The notes: a model not told the origin generated them from the letters alone. A stretch of DNA of 64,000 nt from Salinarimonas soli (GCF_008386575.1 NZ_VUOA01000034.1:62001-126000); one strand, 5' to 3'. Counted from the stretch's first letter, positions 7,483 through 17,508 are shown. A program made the numbers and translations.

Positions 7483-10182
7483 ATGACACCCCGCATCCGT
7501 CTGATCCGCCTCCACGTCGTCGCGCTTCTTGCCGGCATGATCCTCGCCGCCCTTCAGGGCGCCGCGGCCGCCGGCAGCCTCGCTCTTGGCGCTGCCGCCA
7601 CCTGCAACCGCATCGCGCCGCTGCCCTCCCTCGACCCGCGGGAGATCCCCGTCACCGTCGTCGACCTCACCGTCTCGAAGGAGCTCTCGGCGGCGGTCGA
7701 GGCCTGCCGCGCGGCCCACCGGGCGAGCTTCCGCCCGACGGGCCTGACATTGCAATATGCCCGCGTGCTGCGCGCCAGCCGGGAGCCCGAGGCGGTTCCA
7801 CTCCTGCGCGACATCGCGGCGGAAGGCGACCTCGAAGCGAACTATCTTCTGCACCGTGCCTACGACGCGATCGATCGCGACGGGGCGGGTCCGACGGTCG
7901 GCGGTAGGCTCGTCACCCGGGCCGAGGCCGAAGCGGGCCTGCGCCGCGCCGCCGTGGGCGGGCACCCGGAGGCGATCGCGGATCTGGGCCGCGCGCTCGC
8001 CGTCGGCGGCGCCATGCGTCGCGACCCGGTCGAGGCTCGGATCTGGCTCGAGAGGGCCATGGCGCCCACCGCTCGGTCCTCCAGGCGCGGGGATGCGCGG
8101 ATCTACTATGCGCGCCTCGTCGCCGTCGACCCGCTCGCAACGCAAGCCGAGCGGGAGCGGGCATTCGATATCGTCGCGGAGGATGGCGGCTCCTCGCGTC
8201 CGTCCGCCCGGATCCTCCTCGGCCGCTACCTGCGCCGGGGAATCGGCACGCAGGCCGACCCGGCACGGGCGCGCGCGATCTTCGAGGAGCTCCTCCGTCA
8301 CGAGCACCTGGAAGGGGAGGCGGGCGCCGAGCTTGCGGAGATGCTGCTCGCGGGAGAAGGCGGACCGCAGGACGCGAGGCGGGCCGTGACGCTCATGAGC
8401 AAGACATCGCTGCCGACCGTCCTCTCGCCCGAGATGCAGATGCTGCGCGCCCGCCTCCTGCGCGAGGGTGGCGTGCTGGGACGCGACCGAGCAGCGGCGG
8501 TGTGCGCCTTGTCTCGTGTGCTCTACCTGCCCAATGACGCGATCTGGCCGCTGGCCGAGATGCTGGCCCAGGTGTCGACGACGCTGGATCGGGGGCAGGC
8601 CGACGCCGTCCGCTTCCGGCTCGAGGAGAGGGCCGATACCGGCGATCTTCGCGCCATGCTGGCCCTCGCCCGCCTCAAGCTCGGGCCCCACCCCGGGCTG
8701 CGCGACGAGGCCGGCGGCTACAAGCTCCTGGAAGCGGCGGAGGCGGCAGGCAGCGACGAGGCGGCGGCCCTGCTCGCTTTCCGCTACGGCCGCTGGGCCG
8801 CCGACGGCACGCCCGTCATGGCGGAGCACGCACGTGCCGCCCTGGAGCGCCTGCTTCCCGCAAACCTGCCGATCGCCCATACGGTGCACGGCAAGCTTCT
8901 GCGCCTGGGCTGGCTCTATCCGCAGGACGACGTCGCCGCGACGCAGGCCATCCGGCGCGGCGCGGAGAGCGGCGACATGGAAGCCATGACGCTCCTCGCC
9001 GACGCCTACCGCGACGGGCTCGGGGTCCCGAAGGACCGCGCCGGGGAGCTCCGCTGGACGCGGGCCGCCGTGACGGCCGGCTGGCTGCGCGGCGTCGACC
9101 GGCTCGGCTTCCTGTTCGCGTTCACCCGGGGCGACATGACCCTGCGCGAGGGCATCACGGACGTCGTCGCGCTCCATCTCGAGCGCATCAACATTCAGGC
9201 GCTGCCGAACTTCAACGGTCCGCTCATCGACCGGCACGGCCTCGACACCGTCGCGCGGGCCGTCATGGACGCGCTGCGTCTCGTGCCCGCCGGCCTCGAG
9301 GACGAGCGGTTCCGGCCCCTCGTGCGGGACATGCCCCTGCGGCTGCGCATCGCGATCGAGCGCGAGCTGATCGCCCGGGGGCACCTGACCGGCAAGGCCG
9401 AGGGCCATCTCGGTCCGCAAGCGCGCGCGGCCTTGAAGGCGTGGGCCGACGCCGAAGGCCCGCTTGGGCCCGAACCCATGCTGGCGCCTGCGCCGGTGGA
9501 TGCGCCGCCCGCTCCGCTCGCGCCGGGTGACGACGGGGGCGACCCCAACAAGGTCACCGTTTCTTTCGAGGACGGGGAGCGGGTCGCGCGCCACGTGGCA
9601 GGCCTGATCCAGGGTGCCGGGACGGTGGCGGACTGGCGCCGAGCGATCGGGCTCGTGAACCTCATGGCGCGGATCGGCGATCCCACCGCCCGCTGGTTCC
9701 TGGTCGACCGCTTCGACGACGATCCTCACATCCGCGACGCGGTCTCGACCGCCGAGATCACCCGCTACAGCCTCGACATGATGCTCACCCGGCCGGATTA
9801 CGCGAAGAAGGTCGAGTTCAAGTTCCTGTTCAACATCATCGGCGTGATGACCAAGCGGCGCGACCACGACGCGTTCGCGTCGGCGTTTCTCGACTGGCTG
9901 CGCGACGACCTGCGCCTCCAAGCGAATCTGGGCCGCATCTTCGGCCAGATCGATGTCGCTCCCCGGGCCTGCCTCGTCCTGACCAGGGAAGCGGTGCGCC
10001 GCGGCGTGCCCGAAATCGGCGAGCGCAACTTTTGCGACGACGTGGCTCGCACGGCCCTGGTCGCTTGGGCCCGTGCGGCAGGTCCGTCGGGGGCCGAGCT
10101 TCGCCTGCGGCGCGAGGCGCGAGAGGACATCCTCCGCCTCGCGCGCGAGCTCGACACGAGGGGTCGGCCGGCCAGCCGCTGA
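7483..10182 (+). CDS. Large exported Sel1/TPR-like repeat protein (899 aa)
   Basis: The start at 7483 gives a signal peptide (VVALLAGMILAALQGAAAAG); an in-frame upstream start at 7294 would bury it, so it is rejected. The body is made of alpha-helical Sel1-like repeats of about 35-40 residues, for example GHPEAIADLGRALAVGGA, SARILLGRYLRRGIGTQ, GAELAEMLLAGEGGPQ and GDMEAMTLLADAYRDGLGVP. The last shows the canonical A-x-x-x-L-A-x-x-Y-x-x-G-x-G-V pattern. A proline-rich linker near residues 660-685 separates the repeats from a C-terminal helical region. Sel1 proteins are usually scaffolds for envelope signalling or assembly; the partner is unknown. Confidence 0.75.
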   Translation: MTPRIRLIRLHVVALLAGMILAALQGAAAAGSLALGAAATCNRIAPLPSLDPREIPVTVVDLTVSKELSAAVEACRAAHRASFRPTGLTLQYARVLRASREPEAVPLLRDIAAEGDLEANYLLHRAYDAIDRDGAGPTVGGRLVTRAEAEAGLRRAAVGGHPEAIADLGRALAVGGAMRRDPVEARIWLERAMAPTARSSRRGDARIYYARLVAVDPLATQAERERAFDIVAEDGGSSRPSARILLGRYLRRGIGTQADPARARAIFEELLRHEHLEGEAGAELAEMLLAGEGGPQDARRAVTLMSKTSLPTVLSPEMQMLRARLLREGGVLGRDRAAAVCALSRVLYLPNDAIWPLAEMLAQVSTTLDRGQADAVRFRLEERADTGDLRAMLALARLKLGPHPGLRDEAGGYKLLEAAEAAGSDEAAALLAFRYGRWAADGTPVMAEHARAALERLLPANLPIAHTVHGKLLRLGWLYPQDDVAATQAIRRGAESGDMEAMTLLADAYRDGLGVPKDRAGELRWTRAAVTAGWLRGVDRLGFLFAFTRGDMTLREGITDVVALHLERINIQALPNFNGPLIDRHGLDTVARAVMDALRLVPAGLEDERFRPLVRDMPLRLRIAIERELIARGHLTGKAEGHLGPQARAALKAWADAEGPLGPEPMLAPAPVDAPPAPLAPGDDGGDPNKVTVSFEDGERVARHVAGLIQGAGTVADWRRAIGLVNLMARIGDPTARWFLVDRFDDDPHIRDAVSTAEITRYSLDMMLTRPDYAKKVEFKFLFNIIGVMTKRRDHDAFASAFLDWLRDDLRLQANLGRIFGQIDVAPRACLVLTREAVRRGVPEIGERNFCDDVARTALVAWARAAGPSGAELRLRREAREDILRLARELDTRGRPASR

Positions 10183-10320
10183 GGGGCGCTGCGACGTCGC
10201 GAAACGATCCGCTCGTCCGCCCGGCACCCATCGGCAACGGAGCGCCCCCACGTTGGCCGGGTCCCCGCCCAAGGCGTCCTCCCACGAGGCGCACTGTCCA
10301 TCCGCAAAGGAAAGATCTCG

Positions 10321-10902
10321 ATGCCGCACCGGACGCTCGCCCTCCTGATCCTGCTTGCCGTTCCCCAACCGACGGACGCCGCATGCCGCGCGCTCAGAGC
10401 CGAGAGCGATGTCACCGGTATTCGGCTCGCCGACGAGGAGAGCACCGCTCGCGTGCTCGGGCCGCCCTCGGAGCTGCGCTCCGAGCAGCCCGTGGACGGC
10501 GATGGGAGGGATTCAGGCTTCCCCTTCGTGCGGATCCGGAGCCGCGATGGAACGCACGAAGCCAAGCTGTTCACCCATCACGGCGGCACCCTCGGCGCCT
10601 ATAGCGAGATCGAGGTGGGGCCGGCCGACCCCGATGCGACCGCGGTGCCGACGATGCCGGGCGTCGCGCTCGCGACCGAGAGGGGCGTGAGGCTCGGGAT
10701 GCGGCGGGCGGATGTCGTGCGCCTGCTCGGCCCTTGCTTCCGGCGCGAGCAAGGCAGCCACGGCGAGGCGGTGATCGCCTACGCGATCACCGATCCGGGG
10801 CACCCGTTGCTCAAGCGATCGGGTTCGCCGAGCTACTTTGCCCGTTATGCGTTCAAGGCCGGGCGGCTCGTGCGGTTTCGGTTCGGCTTCGAGCCCGTCT
10901 GA
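10321..10902 (+). CDS. Exported protein of unknown function (193 aa)
   Basis: Begins with a short signal peptide (TLALLILLAVPQPTDA, then AC). The mature protein has two halves with similar motifs, SESTARVLGPPSEL and GMRRADVVRLLGPCF, the latter typical of short domains that gate a periplasmic adaptor fold (G-M-x-x-x-x-V-x-x-x-L-G). It follows the Sel1-like gene by 138 bp on the same strand and may be part of its transcription unit. No named family recognised. Confidence 0.65.
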   Translation: MPHRTLALLILLAVPQPTDAACRALRAESDVTGIRLADEESTARVLGPPSELRSEQPVDGDGRDSGFPFVRIRSRDGTHEAKLFTHHGGTLGAYSEIEVGPADPDATAVPTMPGVALATERGVRLGMRRADVVRLLGPCFRREQGSHGEAVIAYAITDPGHPLLKRSGSPSYFARYAFKAGRLVRFRFGFEPV

Positions 10903-11065
10903 TCGGCTCCGGTGGGCCCGGGGCCGGGCATCGACCCAGTGAAGCGTCGATGGTGTGGCCGGCGGCTGGGGATCGCGGCGACGACATGAACGGCAGTCGC
11001 CGCCGGGACTGAGCCGCAACAATCGGAGCGCACTCTCTCGCGATCCACTCCGAAAGGCTGCCACG

Positions 11066-12226
11066 ATGTCCCCAGCACCTTCCCTCGCCGAACCGTCAGC
11101 GTCACCCATGGCGTTCTCGCGACGAGGAGCCGCCGCGCGGGCGATCGTCCGTCTCGCACGTCTCGTCGGCCGTGGGGAGCGTGCGATGGTCCCTGCGCGT
11201 TGCGCCCTCCTGTCGCTCTGTCTTCTCGGATCGCCTGCCGGGCCGGTCCACGCGCAAACCCTCGAAACCCACGGCGCCTGGATGCTCGGCTGCGACAACC
11301 TGCGATCCTGCGCCGTCGTCAGCCTCGAGCCGGCCCACGAGGTCACGGGCACCCACCTGCGGATCGCGCGCAGCGGGCTGGCCGACGCTGCACCCGTGTT
11401 GACGCTTCACGCCTATGACGAGCGGCGCGGGGCACGGCGTATCCGCATTGATGTCGACGGGGCCCGGCTGCTGGATCTCGATGCGACGAGCCGCGATCCT
11501 CTCGGACACGTTGAGACGGCTTTGCCCGGCGCCTCGGTGCTGCCGGCCCTGCGCGGGGCGCGCGCCGTCACGATCACGGTGGTGCAGGGTGAGGAGGCTG
11601 GACCGGCGGTGACGATCGGCGGAGAGGGTTTGGCGGCGGCTCTCGCCGCCATGGATGCCCTGCAGAAGCGAACAGGGACGGTGACGGCTCTGGCCGTGCC
11701 GGGGACGCGACCTGCCACGGAGGTGCCGCCGGTGCCGGCGCCTCCCCGGGTTCGCACCGTGAAGGCTCCGCCCGCCCGCGTTCCGACAACCATGCCGGCT
11801 GCCATCGCGCGAGCCGTCGCGGACGCGGATTGCGACGAGCCGCCCGAAACCCGCCCGATCCGGGCTTGGCTCGACGAGCGGACCCTCCTCTGGGGCGTGT
11901 TGTGCACCCGTGGCGCCTATCGCGAGACCTACGCGCTGTTCACCCATCGCACGGGCGAGCGGGTCGCCCGCGCGGCGGATCTTGCCCGGCCGAGCCTCGG
12001 CCTCGTCACGGAGAGGCCCAACCTGCTCACCGGCGCAGCCTTCGATCGCCGGACCGGGATCCTGTCCCTCGACGATCTCGGCCGCAGCCTCGGGGATTGC
12101 GGAACGTCCGGGCGGTTTGCCTGGGATGGACAAAGCTTCCAGGTTCTCGGGATGGCGGCGATGCCCGATTGCCGCGGCGTGCCGCATGAGGGCTGGCTCG
12201 TCACGTGGCGCGCGGACACCCGCTGA
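11066..12226 (+). CDS. DUF1176-family exported protein
   Basis: DUF1176 proteins are periplasmic and uncharacterised. Hallmarks are present: WMLGCDNLRSCAVVSL near the N-terminus of the mature protein, and the closing block FAWDGQSFQVLGMAAMPDCRGVP followed by GWLVTWRA. The start at 11066 has CGAAAGG 9 bases upstream; ATGs at 11108 and 11185 are alternatives, and the signal-peptide core (CALLSLCLLGSPAGPVHAQ) lies unusually far in (about residue 45) if 11066 is used. The gene ends the run of exported proteins and is the last gene before the left edge of the integrated element. Confidence 0.8.
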   Translation: MSPAPSLAEPSASPMAFSRRGAAARAIVRLARLVGRGERAMVPARCALLSLCLLGSPAGPVHAQTLETHGAWMLGCDNLRSCAVVSLEPAHEVTGTHLRIARSGLADAAPVLTLHAYDERRGARRIRIDVDGARLLDLDATSRDPLGHVETALPGASVLPALRGARAVTITVVQGEEAGPAVTIGGEGLAAALAAMDALQKRTGTVTALAVPGTRPATEVPPVPAPPRVRTVKAPPARVPTTMPAAIARAVADADCDEPPETRPIRAWLDERTLLWGVLCTRGAYRETYALFTHRTGERVARAADLARPSLGLVTERPNLLTGAAFDRRTGILSLDDLGRSLGDCGTSGRFAWDGQSFQVLGMAAMPDCRGVPHEGWLVTWRADTR

Positions 12227-12486
12227 CGCCGTCCGGAAGGCCGTATCGCTGCACGTCGTCGGGGACCGCCCTCGGACGGATCCTTGGTGCCGAGCGACCG
12301 CCCCTCCAAAGGGCGGCCGAGATGGCCGACGAGGGCAACCCGGCGCCTTCGCCTGAAGTGGGAGACCCCCGCCTTCGGGTGCCTGACCGGACGCGCCATC
12401 GCGAGGACCCAGCGAGCGGCACGTTTACCACCGACGGGCCAGGAGGCTGGAACGAGGCTTGGGAAGGGCCCGGTCGACGGCTTTGG

Positions 12487-12538
12487 ATGGTGCTGCCGGA
12501 GAGGATTGAACTCTCGACCTCTCCCTTACCAAGGGAGT
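12487..12538. repeat. Left attachment repeat (attL): orphan 3' part of tRNA-Thr
   Basis: 52 bp identical to 56841-56892. It corresponds to the 3' part of tRNA-Thr from the anticodon arm to the CCA end, read on the minus strand. To the right of 12538 the match stops dead and no 5' half of a tRNA follows, so this copy cannot be a functional gene. It lies 149 bp left of the integrase gene, as expected for a tRNA-targeting element. Confidence 0.93.
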
Positions 12539-12687
12539 TTTCAGGAGTGTTGCTCGGGGTGTGTGGGGGTTGCGTCGTCAGCGTAACCCACTGCTGCCGC
12601 TTTGCTTCTAGCGTTAGAGCAGTTAGGCTGGTGTAGCACGGCGATCCTTCGCGTGCTGCCCCGGTGCTCCCCTATGGTGTCTAAGCC

Positions 12688-13905
12688 GTGCCGAAGATCA
12701 AGCTGACCGACGCCTCCGTGGCGCGCGCTCGCCTTCCAGAGAGCAGCAAGGAGACCGTCTACTGGGACACCGAGGTCACGGGCTTCGGTCTGCGCATCCG
12801 TCCTGGTGGGCGTACCTGGATCCTCGCCTACAGGCCGCTTGGGGCCGGGCGGTCGGCGTCCATGAAGCGCCTGAAGCTCGGCTCGCCGGAGACCGTGAGG
12901 TCGACCGCCGAAGCGCGCAATCTCGCGCGCGCAGCCTTGGGCCGGATCGCTAGCGGCGGTGATCCGCTGCAAGACCGAGCAGCGCAGAAAAGGCGTGAGC
13001 GGTCGCGGGTCGACGATCTTCTCACCCGCTACGACGAGGATCTAACGCGGCGCGGTTACGTGAACCGCAAGGTCGTCATCGCCGGCTTGCGGGCAAGGCT
13101 CAGACCGCACCTCACGCGGGACGTCAACGAAGTCACCGGGGCTGAACTCGCAGCCATCATTGAGGGGCTCGAAAGGGGCGGCAGCCAGGGAGCGGCCGAG
13201 GATTTTCGCTCCCGATGCCGGGCGTTTCTCACCTGGTGCGTAATCAAGGCGAAGGTGCTTCCCGTTAACCCGCTTGCCGGCCATCGGAAGGAGCGCGCCA
13301 CACGGGCCGATCGGATAGCCAAGTCGCAGCACGGGCGGGCGCTGGGCGACGACGAGCTGCGGAAGGTGTGGGCCGCAGCCGATCCTGCGACGGCGTTCGG
13401 GCGCCTCGTCCGGTTCTACATCCTCACCGGGTGCCGCCGCGGCGAGGGCGCCGGCCTCACGCGGGGCATGATCGATCGCGAGCGCAGTCTTATCGATCTG
13501 CCGCCCACCTTCACGAAGCAGGGGAGGGGGCATGTCGTTCCCATCTCGCAGGAGCTGGCTGTCCTTCTGGATGCCTGTGTCGTCGACGCGCGGTCCGACC
13601 TCGCTTTCCCGTCGGCTAGGACAGGAGGGCCGATTGGTGGGTGGTCGAAGCTCGTGGCGGGGCTGAACAAGCGGGCAGGGGTCACCTTCGAGCTCCACGA
13701 CCTGCGCCGCACTTTCCGAACCGGCCTTTCGCGGCTGGGGATCGACACCGAGACGGCCGAATTGGCGCTCGGCCATGCGCGGGCCGATCTCGAGGCCATC
13801 TACAATCGTGACGAGGCAATAGCCGAGCTGCGTCGAGCATTCCAGGCATGGTCCGGGCACGTCAGCAGGGTTGTCGCGCTAAATGAATGTATGTCAGATG
13901 TATAG
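12688..13905 (+). CDS. int: Tyrosine-recombinase integrase
   Basis: Site-specific recombinase of 405 residues with GTG start. The N-terminal 90 residues are a DUF4102-like arm-binding domain (VYWDTEVTGFGLRIRPGGRTWI), followed by a SAM-like core-binding domain and the catalytic domain. Catalytic residues are visible: Arg250 in TGCRRGE, His337 and Arg340 in HDLRRTF, His363 in LGHA, nucleophile Tyr372 in AIYNRDE. Located at the left end of the 44 kb element beside the orphan tRNA repeat and reading inward, so it is the element's own integrase and should act on the 52-bp repeats. Apparently intact. Confidence 0.93.
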   Translation: MPKIKLTDASVARARLPESSKETVYWDTEVTGFGLRIRPGGRTWILAYRPLGAGRSASMKRLKLGSPETVRSTAEARNLARAALGRIASGGDPLQDRAAQKRRERSRVDDLLTRYDEDLTRRGYVNRKVVIAGLRARLRPHLTRDVNEVTGAELAAIIEGLERGGSQGAAEDFRSRCRAFLTWCVIKAKVLPVNPLAGHRKERATRADRIAKSQHGRALGDDELRKVWAAADPATAFGRLVRFYILTGCRRGEGAGLTRGMIDRERSLIDLPPTFTKQGRGHVVPISQELAVLLDACVVDARSDLAFPSARTGGPIGGWSKLVAGLNKRAGVTFELHDLRRTFRTGLSRLGIDTETAELALGHARADLEAIYNRDEAIAELRRAFQAWSGHVSRVVALNECMSDV

Positions 13906-13947
13906 CGGGCTGATCGGGTGCAAAAGACGTATATCAGATGTATGTCA
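13888..13947 (+). repeat. Direct repeats with TGTATGTCA core after int
   Basis: GTATGTCAGATGTAT at 13889-13903 and GTATATCAGATGTAT at 13929-13943 are near-identical, and the 9-mer TGTATGTCA occurs at 13888-13896 and 13939-13947. The first copy overlaps the last codons of int. The same 9-mer recurs at 41733, 41790 (inverted) and 42691. AT-rich repeats beside an integrase gene are often binding sites for integrase arms, excisionase or the element's repressor; the binding protein is unknown. Confidence 0.55.
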
Positions 13948-14181
13948 TCGGATATCGAGCGTCGGATCAACAATCGGGCGAGCCTTCAGGTGTCGCTTGA
14001 TTTCGAAAAGATCGCGTAAATACCCTTGACAACCGCCTACTACGCGCGCCAACATCAACATGAGGCTGCTCCTTTCCTGTTGTTCCTGTCTTCCCAGCTG
14101 TCCTGACGGCACCTCGATTCCAACCGCATCGACTGCGGCGAGGGTCAGGACACCGTCCGACCCTCGCTTGTGGAGGGTCCC

Positions 14182-14436
14182 ATGCCAGAGACAAGCCTGC
14201 CTGTCGTCCAGCGAACGGTCCGGCGTCGAACGTTCCGCCCCAAGCCGATTCCGAACCTCGACGAGCTACCCCCAACCGCTCTGATCACCCCCCAGCAGCT
14301 ATCCGCAATGAGCGGGTTCGCGATCGACACGGTCAAAGCGTGGGCGCGAACAGGGAAGGGGCCTCAGATAACCCGTGTCGAAGGGCGTCCACGCTACCTC
14401 GCCGGTCATGTTCGTGAGTGGATGGGCTTGCCATGA
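14182..14436 (+). CDS. HTH protein of the AlpA/excisionase type
   Basis: 84 residues. GGAGG at 14172-14176 points to the ATG at 14182. The C-terminal half is a winged-helix MerR/HTH_17-like domain: LITPQQLSAMSGFAIDTVKAWARTG then GRPRYLAGHVREWMG, the typical pattern of excisionases and AlpA regulators. The 276 bp upstream contain the TGTATGTCA repeats and a TTGACA -35-like hexamer at 14026-14031 without a clear -10. Its stop overlaps the next start (ATGA). Likely controls excision or early genes of the element. Confidence 0.65.
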   Translation: MPETSLPVVQRTVRRRTFRPKPIPNLDELPPTALITPQQLSAMSGFAIDTVKAWARTGKGPQITRVEGRPRYLAGHVREWMGLP

Positions 14437-14816
14437 GCGTCGACAGGTCTGCACCCTTCTACATGATCGCTGGCGGTGACATACCGGGCGCTCTGCAAGT
14501 GCCGCGGCCCGACCATAAGCGCGGCGACGCTCGATTTCTGGACACTGATCGCCGGGTCCAGATCAGGCCTCTGCTGCTGAGCGACATGGTAGCCGGCATC
14601 AACTACCCGCCGGGCCTATGGATGCTCGTCATCGAGCTCGGCTCGGGTTTGAAGCTCCGCTTCAATCTAGTTCTCCCGGAGAGCCGCCGGTCGAACACCC
14701 GGGCGAATGCCCGGTACGCCCTGCGCCAGGCACGACGGAATGAGCCGCTCCTGCAAGCTCTCATCGACGAGCTGCGGCCGATCCTACATCGGCCCTGCGC
14801 ATCGATCGCACGGTAG
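14433..14816 (+). CDS. Element protein of unknown function (127 aa)
   Basis: Starts inside the stop of the HTH gene (ATGA), so it is probably translationally coupled to it. No family recognised. The middle contains a beta-rich segment (GLWMLVIELGSGLKLRFNLV) and the C-terminus an arginine-rich helix (RANARYALRQARRNEPLLQ). The position between the HTH regulator and the primase suggests a role in early element functions. Confidence 0.55.
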   Translation: MSVDRSAPFYMIAGGDIPGALQVPRPDHKRGDARFLDTDRRVQIRPLLLSDMVAGINYPPGLWMLVIELGSGLKLRFNLVLPESRRSNTRANARYALRQARRNEPLLQALIDELRPILHRPCASIAR

Positions 14817-14898
14817 GCCCCCCGACACACCCGCATAGGCGCAATGACGAACCGCCCGCTGGAACGGACGGCTCGTCGATTGGGAAAGCGCATGGGAT

Positions 14899-17508
14899 AT
14901 GAACAAGATAACACCTCCGCCGCCTGGCGCAACGATCAACCCGTTCAGGCGCCTTTGGGACCTCGGCTACAGACGACTCGTGCCCATCGTGCCGCCCGAT
15001 GCCGACGTCAGCCCCAAAAGCACGTTGTTCAAACGGCTCGACTCGCGTGGCAAGGCGGTAGGCATCCGGGGCCGTGATGGGCTTTGGCGCGGCTTCGATT
15101 GGCTGAAGCACGAAACGGCTGAAGAAGATCTCGACCTGTGGTTCGAGATGGGCGCGGGCGTCGGGATAAGAACGGGTGACGGATTCGTGGGCGTCGACGC
15201 CGACACTTACGACGCCGCTGTTGCCGAGCAGGTCCGCGCATGCGCCGAAAAGCATTTCGGGACCCTACACTCGCGCATCGGTCGGCAACCGAAGTGCCTC
15301 TATCTCGTACGCACGGAGCCGAGCGTCTCCTACATGCGTGTCGAGTTCGAGGGCAGCGACGGAAAGAACGAGCGGGTCGAGCTGCTGGCCGAGGGTCGCC
15401 AGTTCGTGGCGCACGGGGTTCATCCGAACACACGCCTGCCCTACACCTGGCCAGAGGGCATCCCGAGCCTCGATACGGTACCGTACGCCGGCCCGGCAGT
15501 CATCGAAGCGTTCTTCGCCGAACTGCGGACCATCTTGCCGGCTGCGTCCCCTGTCATACGAGAGGGGGCCGGCGCAACGGTGAACCAGGCTGCGTTGCGC
15601 GGCCGCTTAGGGGATGTCCGCGCGGCCGTCGAAGCCCTCCCCAATACGGACGAGCTGTTCCCGACACGTGATGCCTTTCGTGACGTTGGCTACTCGATCA
15701 AGGCAGCCCTTCCAGACGACCAGGAGGAGGCACTCGAGTTGTATCAACGCTGGGCCGCCGGATGGGTCGGACCGAAGGGTGAGGCGAACGACCCCGCATA
15801 CGTCGAGGCCGAGTGGCGCCGCTTCAAACCGCCATACAAGATCGGCGCGCCCTGGTTATTCGAACTCACGGAGCGTGTGACTGGCGGCAGATTCGATCGC
15901 GCGAAGGTGTGGTTCGACGAAGTTGACGACGAGATCGGCGACGAAGCTGCACGATCAGGCGGATCGAACGGCATGGGGACATGGCCCGAGCCGCTCGACA
16001 TCTTCGGTGACGCTGACCCGGCAGAGCTCACCAACCCGCCTTCCGGCTCGCTACCTACAATCATCGAGCGGTGGGCGCGCAGCGAGGCCCGCCGGAAGGG
16101 AACTTCGATGGCCTTTGCCGCGGCGGCCGGGGTTGCGGCTGCGGCTGGTGCGATCGGCGCGTCCCTGCGTATCCAGGTTAGGGCTCGCGACGGAGGTTGG
16201 ATGGAACCAGCCTCCTTCTGGACCGTTCTCGTGGCCGATCCCGGCAGCGCTAAATCGGCGATCGTAAGGGCCGCCCTTGCACCTCTGCGTGAACTCGATG
16301 CGGAGTGGCGGCGCGTCTACCAGGCCGCGCACGCCGCTTGGACGCTTCGAGCTAAAGTGAAGCGGAGCAAGGAGGCGGTGACTGAGGCCGGCCCTGAGCC
16401 GAAGCCCCGGCGCATCTTCGTAGACGACACCACCATGGAGGCCCAGATCCGGCTCCATCGTGACAATCCGCGCGGGCTGATGCGCTCGACGGATGAGCTC
16501 TCCGGGATGCTCGACACTCTCGGTGCCTACAAGAGGAATGGCGGTGGCGACCGGAGCCACATGCTTCGTCTCTTCGACGGCGACGAGATCGGGACCGACC
16601 GCGTGGGCGCCGGCGCCGCCTTCGCCTCGTCGGCTCTTATGGGCGTCCTGGCGGGCACGCAGCCCGAGAAGCTCCGGCAGTTGGTACGGGATCTTGAGGC
16701 GGACGGCATGCTTCAACGCTTCGTCTTCATCCTCGACGACGGTTGCGACCGTGAGGGTGTCGACGAGGAGGAGGACCACGACGCGCTCGGGGAATATCGG
16801 GCAGCGCTGCGGGGGCTCGCCATTGCCGGAGTAAGATCCACCGGACCCGTTCGGATCTCCTCAGGTGCGCACGAAGAACTGGCCGCGTTCTGGCATGACG
16901 TACGTCGCCTCCAGCATCTTCCAGGTGCATCGGGCGCCTGGAAGGGACACTTGTCCAAGTGGGGCAAGCTGCTCCCACGGATTGTGCTGACCTTCCATGC
17001 TCTGGAGCAATGGAGCGTCTTCGGAGGAGTGCTGCCTGACACGGAGGTCGACAGGGATACAGCAAACCGAGCCGCAGCGTTCGCGCGCTTCCTCCTCAAG
17101 CACAGCCTGTTTTTCTACGAAGAGTATTTCGGAGGGAGCCAAGCGGCCTCAGAGGCCGTGGCGATTGCCGGCTATCTGCTCACGCGCCCGGGCCTTACCG
17201 AGGTGAAGCGACGGGACATCTACCATGCCCGTCCCAACCTGAAGGGCGAAGCGAACCGGAGAGCTCTGCTCGCAGCCATGGCGGAACTCGAACAGGCGGA
17301 TTGGTGCGCCGCGAGCGACCAGCGCGACGTGCAAGGGCCGAAATTTTGGCGCGTCAACCCGCTGATCCATGTCCGTTTTGCGGCCCGGGGCGAGCGCGAG
17401 CGCCGGGAGCGTGGTCGCAGGCGAGAGCTCATCATTGAAGCTGGAGCCGCTCGCCGCGCGCTCGTGGCGTCATGCGAGAACGTGAGCCTGCCTCGGGACA
17501 TTCGGTAA
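14899..17508 (+). CDS. Primase-polymerase/helicase of the element (Prim-Pol + DUF3987)
   Basis: Protein of 869 residues that probably starts replication of the excised element. The N-terminal 215 residues match archaeo-eukaryotic Prim-Pol proteins: catalytic D-x-D in FVGVDADTYD and the G-x-Q-F-V-A-x-G-x-H-x-x-T block (EGRQFVAHGVHPNTRLPYTW). A PriCT-like segment follows (AFRDVGYSIKAALP, EWRRFKPPYKIG). From about residue 385 comes a DUF3987-type helicase: P-loop VADPGSAKSAIVRA, Walker B-like RSTDELSGML, then the GVLAGTQPEKL block. This architecture is common in phages, satellites and integrative plasmids. Apparently intact. Confidence 0.85.
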   Translation: MNKITPPPPGATINPFRRLWDLGYRRLVPIVPPDADVSPKSTLFKRLDSRGKAVGIRGRDGLWRGFDWLKHETAEEDLDLWFEMGAGVGIRTGDGFVGVDADTYDAAVAEQVRACAEKHFGTLHSRIGRQPKCLYLVRTEPSVSYMRVEFEGSDGKNERVELLAEGRQFVAHGVHPNTRLPYTWPEGIPSLDTVPYAGPAVIEAFFAELRTILPAASPVIREGAGATVNQAALRGRLGDVRAAVEALPNTDELFPTRDAFRDVGYSIKAALPDDQEEALELYQRWAAGWVGPKGEANDPAYVEAEWRRFKPPYKIGAPWLFELTERVTGGRFDRAKVWFDEVDDEIGDEAARSGGSNGMGTWPEPLDIFGDADPAELTNPPSGSLPTIIERWARSEARRKGTSMAFAAAAGVAAAAGAIGASLRIQVRARDGGWMEPASFWTVLVADPGSAKSAIVRAALAPLRELDAEWRRVYQAAHAAWTLRAKVKRSKEAVTEAGPEPKPRRIFVDDTTMEAQIRLHRDNPRGLMRSTDELSGMLDTLGAYKRNGGGDRSHMLRLFDGDEIGTDRVGAGAAFASSALMGVLAGTQPEKLRQLVRDLEADGMLQRFVFILDDGCDREGVDEEEDHDALGEYRAALRGLAIAGVRSTGPVRISSGAHEELAAFWHDVRRLQHLPGASGAWKGHLSKWGKLLPRIVLTFHALEQWSVFGGVLPDTEVDRDTANRAAAFARFLLKHSLFFYEEYFGGSQAASEAVAIAGYLLTRPGLTEVKRRDIYHARPNLKGEANRRALLAAMAELEQADWCAASDQRDVQGPKFWRVNPLIHVRFAARGERERRERGRRRELIIEAGAARRALVASCENVSLPRDIR

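Noticed and set aside
6547-10368. 1273-codon open frame on the minus strand
   Set aside because: Antiparallel to the Sel1-like gene; low-complexity Arg/Gly/Ala sequence typical of GC-rich shadow frames.
12487-12560. Second functional tRNA-Thr
   Set aside because: Only the 3' 52 bp are present; acceptor 5' strand and D-arm are missing, so it is an attachment-site remnant.
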